NCBI GenBank assembly: GCA_040905145.1
Contig: JBBDSC010000201.1
Location: 1 to 64,000, forward strand
DNA: 64,000 bases
Source: DATGMS01 sp040905145
Lineage (GTDB): Bacteria > Bacteroidota > Bacteroidia > Cytophagales > Cyclobacteriaceae
Direction: 5' to 3'
Below are positions 59,614 to 64,000 of this stretch, piece by piece (within the stretch, counting starts at the first letter, position 1; each line of letters opens with the position of its first letter). The translations under genes were made by a program, and so were the position numbers. The notes under the pieces were generated by a model that saw nothing but the letters and a program-made list of their open reading frames with translations, was not told the origin of the DNA and did not search any database.

Positions 59614-59713
59614 NNNNNNNNNNNNNNNNNNNNNNNNNNNNNNNNNNNNNNNNNNNNNNNNNNNNNNNNNNNNNNNNNNNNNNNNNNNNNNNNNNNNNNN
59701 NNNNNNNNNNNNN
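59614..59713. other. Assembly gap of 100 N
   Basis: This scaffold gap lies upstream of the ThuA gene and separates it from the 59975-62083 gene. A short minus-strand open frame beyond the gap cannot be evaluated. Between 59714 and 59974 I see only a CCCC-TTCC-GGGG hairpin and no gene. Confidence 0.98.
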
Positions 59714-59974
59714 TAATATATTTTTCACGGAAAATTGAATAGTGGAACTGATCTTATCCACTGTCAGGTCTTGGATTTCTTGACACTTTTTGACCAATAA
59801 TATCACCCCTTCCGGGGTTCAGATTCATATTATGATCCTGTTCTACAACCTTGTCAGCCCGCCGGGCTTTAGTGCGGGTGTTCTTTGTCACGTCCTGAAT
59901 TTAGTTGACTCTTGCCAAATCCCAAAGTCTCCCCATCCCTAAGTCCTTCATTCTTGGTTCTGCCGACTTCCAAC

Positions 59975-62083
59975 TTATTCACTTTCCACCAAATCCCTCC
60001 ATTCCTGAATCACTTCCTCGACTTCCATATTGGAATAATCTTCCGGGCTTTTTAAATTTTCTTTTATCTTAGGTGAGGCGGATTTTTCCAAGCCCTTGGC
60101 AAAGCCTCTTATCCCTGCCCTTTGCCATGCTTCTTCTTCTTCCAAAGCTGAAGAAAGCAGGTCAAAGTAGGCATTTACTTGTTCCTTTTGATTTCGGGAG
60201 CCAATTACGTGCGAAAAATCCTCAAAGAAGGAAAGTTTGGCTTCTTCTGCTCCCTCGAAGAAAGAATTATTTTTCAGTAGCACATCAAGAAGCGCAATAG
60301 AAGATCCGGCCTCTGAACTGAGCACGGCTCTTTTAAACCATTGATTTTGGCCATATTGCTCCACTATCCGGGCCAACGCATTCACTACCTCGGGTCCGGA
60401 AAACTCTCCCAAGCTTAGACTTGTCTGAAAGGCCACCTGAACCGAAGAATCGCTGGCACTCTCCAAAAGAAGGGGCAAGTTTTCCGGGAATCTTTCGGAG
60501 AGTATGATTCCATGTTTCCGTACGCCGGGATGCGGATCCTTCATTGCCTGCTGGACAATCGATGCACTAAGGGCGTCCAAACCTTCCAGCACATAGAGTG
60601 CATGCACACGGGCCCTTGGATCATCATTTTCTTCAAATAAAGATTGTACAGCAGGGACTACCGAAGCATCCTGTTTTTCCAGAATGAGCCTTTGGGCCTG
60701 AAGGCGCCACCACTGGTTGGGGTGGGCAAGGAGCGCTACATATTCAGCGGTGGGTTTATTGTCCAACTGGGGATTTGAAACTTCCCTTTGGTTTTCATTG
60801 GCAGGTTTTATTCTGTAGATCCGTCCATGTTCGCTTCCGTTTAGGAAATCCATATCTTCTTTCAGGTCATCAGGAATGGAGACCGGGGTTTCGATATGTT
60901 GCCTGTACATATCTATGACATATAGATAGCCGTCCGGGCCAACAGTGAAATTTGCAGGTCTGAACCAAGGGTCAGTGGAAGCAAGAAATTCTTTGTTTTT
61001 TTCTTCCTCAGCACGGCTTGCCACAAAGGTAGGATCATCGGCACGTGGGGTAAGAACATCCCTGTGTATCAGGTTTCCGGCTACCTCTCCGGTAAAAATG
61101 TTCCCGTAAAATTCTTCCGGAAATGCATCTCCCGTATAGATGGTCCCCCCCGAGGCTCCGGTGAAATGGTCTTCGGCATATTCGGTCCTGTCCAGGTTCT
61201 GTTCTTGGTAGGTTTCGTTACGTCGTCGGGTACGTTCAGCTCTCCAGTAGGGCGGGGGAGTCTCCTGGAACATGATGAGGTCATGATCTGAGATGTTGGT
61301 GGTAGAAGTAGTGGAGGGGAGATGATCATGTCTGAACATATACCTCCTCGGGATCACGGCATGTTGGATATGGATGGTGTTTTGGGTAAAGAAACGGTTC
61401 CCATAGTCATCCATGGTCAGGCCAAACTGAGCCGGTCCCGTGGTCTTTTCATATTGTCCGCGATCCAATCTGAACCTAAAATCTGCACCACGCATAGATA
61501 CAGGGGCGGCTTCTGGATCCAAGCTGGAGGTTACCTCTCCAGGTTGGCCGTTATTGGCGGCATAAATCCAGTTATCAACCCCGAACCTTAAATTGGTGAT
61601 TTGGGCTTCTGAATTGTTTTCAAAAAAGCCAGAGAAGAGTTCTTCCCTGGAATCCGCTACAAAATCTCCATCGGTATCCTTGAGGTAATAAATGTGAGGG
61701 GCAGAAGTGACGAGCAATCCATCTTTCCAGGGTAGAACGCTGGTCGCTTCGGATAAATTATCAGCAAAAACAGTAGACTCATCAATTTTCCCGTCACCGT
61801 CGGTGTCCCTGAGCAATTTGATTTTACCCTGGCCTTCCCCCGGTTCAGGCTTGTAGGGATAATCAGGCATCTCTACTACGTAAATGTTGCCTGCTTCATC
61901 AAAAACCATGGAGACCGGGTCCCAAACGTGTGGTTCTGCAGCGAACATTTCAATTTCAAATCCCTCGTGCAGTTGGAAAGTTTCCAGGGCTTCTTCCGGC
62001 GATAAAGGGTCGGGATATCGTTTTTCAGCGCAGGAAAAACCCAATAGGATAATGAAAGCCAATAAGCTGATATTTCTTGGCAT
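59975..62083 (-). CDS. PVC-type membrane-bound dehydrogenase-like propeller with HEAT repeats
   Basis: This lipoprotein of 702 residues (LLGFSCAEK, Cys16) is counted from ATG 62083; 18 more in-frame codons upstream are unlikely. Residues about 35-440 form a propeller of the PVC-type dehydrogenase group: PVSMVFDEAGNIYVVEMPDY, KLLRDTDGDGKIDESTVFAD, TSAPHIYYLKDTDGDFVAD and FTVGPDGYLYVIDMYRQHIE. Residues 470-650 are HEAT repeats. The C-terminal heme-binding domain with CxxCH seen in many relatives is absent, so a separate electron carrier would be needed. HiPIP at 58.3 kb is a possible partner. Confidence 0.82.
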   Translation of the reverse strand: MPRNISLLAFIILLGFSCAEKRYPDPLSPEEALETFQLHEGFEIEMFAAEPHVWDPVSMVFDEAGNIYVVEMPDYPYKPEPGEGQGKIKLLRDTDGDGKIDESTVFADNLSEATSVLPWKDGLLVTSAPHIYYLKDTDGDFVADSREELFSGFFENNSEAQITNLRFGVDNWIYAANNGQPGEVTSSLDPEAAPVSMRGADFRFRLDRGQYEKTTGPAQFGLTMDDYGNRFFTQNTIHIQHAVIPRRYMFRHDHLPSTTSTTNISDHDLIMFQETPPPYWRAERTRRRNETYQEQNLDRTEYAEDHFTGASGGTIYTGDAFPEEFYGNIFTGEVAGNLIHRDVLTPRADDPTFVASRAEEEKNKEFLASTDPWFRPANFTVGPDGYLYVIDMYRQHIETPVSIPDDLKEDMDFLNGSEHGRIYRIKPANENQREVSNPQLDNKPTAEYVALLAHPNQWWRLQAQRLILEKQDASVVPAVQSLFEENDDPRARVHALYVLEGLDALSASIVQQAMKDPHPGVRKHGIILSERFPENLPLLLESASDSSVQVAFQTSLSLGEFSGPEVVNALARIVEQYGQNQWFKRAVLSSEAGSSIALLDVLLKNNSFFEGAEEAKLSFFEDFSHVIGSRNQKEQVNAYFDLLSSALEEEEAWQRAGIRGFAKGLEKSASPKIKENLKSPEDYSNMEVEEVIQEWRDLVESE

Positions 62084-62148
62084 GTACTTTTTATTTTTTA
62101 TAGGAATGTTCAATTTATTTCGACTGGGTTTTTGCATTGGATTTTTTA

Positions 62149-63468
62149 TTATTTTAAGGGATTAGGGATTTTTACCAAATCCTGAATGGTTCTTCCTTGG
62201 TGGTCAAAGCGTGCCAAGGTATAGATATGGTTATCTTGACCTATGGCAATGGAATTGACATAGGTGGGCCTTGATCCATCGGGATAAAAGACAGGTCCAT
62301 GATCCTGGTATTTTTGGTTTGGGAGGTTATAGGTGATCAAATGAAGGTTCTCAATTCCTCTGGCAGCTCCCTTGGCAATTTGACCCACTCCTTTTATCGG
62401 TTTACCCTCCTTATACACAGGGCCTCCGGTGAGGTAATAGATGGTTTGGTTGTCCGGGGCAAGCTGAAAACCCAAATAACCATAGCTGAACTGGTCAAAC
62501 ATCCCGCTTTTTTTTGAAGGCTCAGAAGCAATTCTTTCCACTATTTCTATTTTTTTTTGATGTGGATCAAACCGGAACAGGTAACCCGAGTTACCATGTA
62601 CTCCATAAGCCACTTCCTCATGGGAATGCCAAAATATTTTCCGCCAATTATACCCCATACTTCCCGGACGGGTAGGGTCGTAGGTACCAAAATAATCCAA
62701 TCGTAAATCCACTCCTTCGAGTCTTTTAACAGACAGGGAACCCGGGGTAAAAGTAAAGATGTCTCCTTCCGCTGTGGAATAATATACTGTTCCATCCCCT
62801 GGATCCACAAATAAGGACCGGCATAAAGTACGGAAATCCTCACCAGGGTTGCCGGCTTCCCCCCGTCCGGAAATAGGGCCTAAATGATGGAGTTGTTTAT
62901 TGTCTATATCATAATGGATAAAATTGCCTGTAGGCCAAGTGATCCCATACAAATGGGCCCTTTGGGTATCCATGGTCATGGATACCATTCCTTCCCCATC
63001 GGGAACAACAGCCAGGTCTTCTATTTCCCCACTGAAAAGATCATAGGAAAGGAAATGTCCCCCGGGATACTTTTTATATCCTTGGGGAGGATTTTCCGGT
63101 AACCTGTCCATTCCGTTGATCAATTCATAATAACCCACATGGGTGGAAAAATATAACTTGCCGTTCCTTTCATAGAAGCGAACATGACTTTTGCCCTGGG
63201 GAATGGCCTTTATATCTTTTCCTCCACAAATATCCGTTAAATCAGCTATAAAATTTATTTGATCGTTTTTTGGATCATACACGTAGAATTGCCCTCCTTT
63301 TTCGATGGATTCCGAGGAAAGAACATAATAAATCTTACCATCACTTGCACAGGAAATGGCATTATAGGTGTCATGAGCCAGTTCAAACCCTGAATAATAA
63401 TGTTTTGCCTCTAATGAATGAGGTTTATGCTTTTGCTGCATAGCCAAGTTAAAATCAGGCTTATCCAT
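62149..63468 (-). CDS. Beta-propeller protein without export signal
   Basis: This 439-residue protein is made of repeated four-strand blades (GKIYYVLSSESIEKGGQFYV; HLYGITWPTGNFIHYDIDNK; TVYYSTAEGDIFTFTPGSLS; IYYLTGGPVYKEGKPIKGVG). It resembles seven-bladed sugar-lactone/oligo-uronide lyase-like propellers. I see no signal peptide, although all neighbours are exported. This may reflect a wrong start, since an in-frame ATG is at codon 10, or a cytoplasmic step. No catalytic assignment is justified. Confidence 0.68.
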   Translation of the reverse strand: MDKPDFNLAMQQKHKPHSLEAKHYYSGFELAHDTYNAISCASDGKIYYVLSSESIEKGGQFYVYDPKNDQINFIADLTDICGGKDIKAIPQGKSHVRFYERNGKLYFSTHVGYYELINGMDRLPENPPQGYKKYPGGHFLSYDLFSGEIEDLAVVPDGEGMVSMTMDTQRAHLYGITWPTGNFIHYDIDNKQLHHLGPISGRGEAGNPGEDFRTLCRSLFVDPGDGTVYYSTAEGDIFTFTPGSLSVKRLEGVDLRLDYFGTYDPTRPGSMGYNWRKIFWHSHEEVAYGVHGNSGYLFRFDPHQKKIEIVERIASEPSKKSGMFDQFSYGYLGFQLAPDNQTIYYLTGGPVYKEGKPIKGVGQIAKGAARGIENLHLITYNLPNQKYQDHGPVFYPDGSRPTYVNSIAIGQDNHIYTLARFDHQGRTIQDLVKIPNPLK

Positions 63469-63579
63469 GTTTTTCTTTTTTTCTTTTCATTTGGCTAAAT
63501 CTATTATTCCACCATTACATCATTCCAACTTTTCATTTCACCCTGACAACACCTTATAGATCCCTTACCGAATTCCATT

Positions 63580-64000
63580 TCAGTCGATCAACTTGGATTC
63601 CGGCTTGCCGACACCGGCTTGTTCCGCCAGACGTATCAATTCATGAAGTATAAGGGTTTCAATATTGGAAGCCCAGGTACTGGGCAACCCGTAAACCATT
63701 TGGGAGGTGGCGCCTTCATAACCACCCTCCCTCAAAATGGTAATAGAAGGTATATAAGCCATGACATCGTTGGAATAGCCCATTACAAAGATATCCGGAC
63801 CAAAGATTTTCTTCAGTTGAATAGCATATTCTACCACCAATTCGCCACCCAGCGTCATGATGGGTTGATCTCCCAGCTGCCAGACCTGTAATGGATAAGG
63901 GTAGGAGCTGTTGAAGGACTCTCCTTGTTGGAGGTTTTCGAGCAAACGGGAAGCCCACCTTTGCTGATAACCGGAAGAGTTTTCTATATATATGGTCAGT
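63580..64000 (-). CDS. Neutral ceramidase-like protein, C-terminal part (continues past window)
   Basis: The frame is open to the window edge, so only about 139 C-terminal residues are seen. SYPYPLQVWQLGDQPIMTLG, FVMGYSNDVMAYIPSITILR and EGGYEGATSQMVYGLPSTWA match the end of the neutral/alkaline ceramidase domain. The stop is at 63580-63582. It is the second ceramidase-like gene of the region, the other being fused at 55297-57768, and here no extra hydrolase domain follows. Fully 5'-truncated by the window. Confidence 0.78.
   Translation of the reverse strand, partial: LTIYIENSSGYQQRWASRLLENLQQGESFNSSYPYPLQVWQLGDQPIMTLGGELVVEYAIQLKKIFGPDIFVMGYSNDVMAYIPSITILREGGYEGATSQMVYGLPSTWASNIETLILHELIRLAEQAGVGKPESKLID

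Noticed and set aside
59600..59806. Minus-strand open frame spanning the third assembly gap
   Set aside because: Half of it is unknown bases and the rest shows no motif.

Overview
The window looks like a chromosome segment of a heterotrophic Bacteroidota bacterium, most likely order Cytophagales and close to Cyclobacteriaceae. The basis is moderate-GC, AT-rich spacers, promoters of the Bacteroidota type (TTTG, about 19 bp, TAnnTTTG), many lipoprotein signals, protein families such as Bacteroidota Tex, SpeA, NamZ and S24 regulators, and a large sulfatase cluster. The sequence is a scaffold with three 100-N gaps (37071-37170, 57978-58077, 59614-59713). I saw no rRNA, tRNA or CRISPR array.

Region 1 (1-32.3 kb) is mostly housekeeping. 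It has Tex; a LexA-like S24 regulator behind a small unknown gene; an OmpA-type lipoprotein; menE; metG; dinB; fmt; a NamZ-type muramidase facing an FtsX-type permease; a GT2 polyprenol-phosphate mannosyltransferase; a TPR lipoprotein; a vapBC pair; hisG-hisD-hisC-hisB; an eIF1-like factor; a universal stress protein; menA; glutathione peroxidase; argS; arginase; a TSUP anion exporter and arginine decarboxylase. Two regulatory signals stand out. The S24 regulator operon and dinB carry the same 15-bp operator architecture (GTTT-N7-AAAC), which suggests a local SOS-like regulon. A histidine-rich 29-codon leader ORF (7 His) lies upstream of hisG, behind a consensus promoter and with a hairpin centred on its stop codon. 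Gene decay is visible at 10.0 kb, 21.7-22.0 kb (a headless acyltransferase) and 28.1-28.8 kb (an IS110 remnant joined to a tolC remnant).

Region 2 (32.9-44.7 kb) is a polysaccharide desulfation locus. Six tandem, diverse S1-type sulfatases lie on the + strand, and an orphan HEAT-repeat gene appears to be the detached tail of a seventh. They converge on a lipoprotein of the heparin-lyase-I-like polysaccharide lyase type. No SusC/SusD pair or sulfatase-maturation gene is in the window.

Region 3 (44.7-52.8 kb) starts with a 0.9-kb non-coding stretch holding two degenerate copies of an A/T-rich block and a strong hairpin. An alpha/beta hydrolase follows, then a compact catabolic-looking locus: a Tat-exported Gfo/Idh/MocA oxidoreductase, an Nramp-fold transporter without the usual metal-binding motifs, an NAD-dependent epimerase, a dihydrodipicolinate-synthase-family aldolase/lyase and a LacI regulator.

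Region 4 (52.9-64 kb) has a RES-Xre toxin-antitoxin pair followed by minus-strand exported proteins: a BNR-4 propeller, a ceramidase-like/alpha-beta-hydrolase fusion, a HiPIP-like iron-sulfur protein, a ThuA protein, a PVC-type dehydrogenase-like propeller with HEAT repeats, another propeller and, at the edge, part of a second ceramidase-like protein. This set resembles Planctomycetes/Verrucomicrobia-like catabolic loci and probably processes an extracellular glycoconjugate. The substrate cannot be read from sequence alone.
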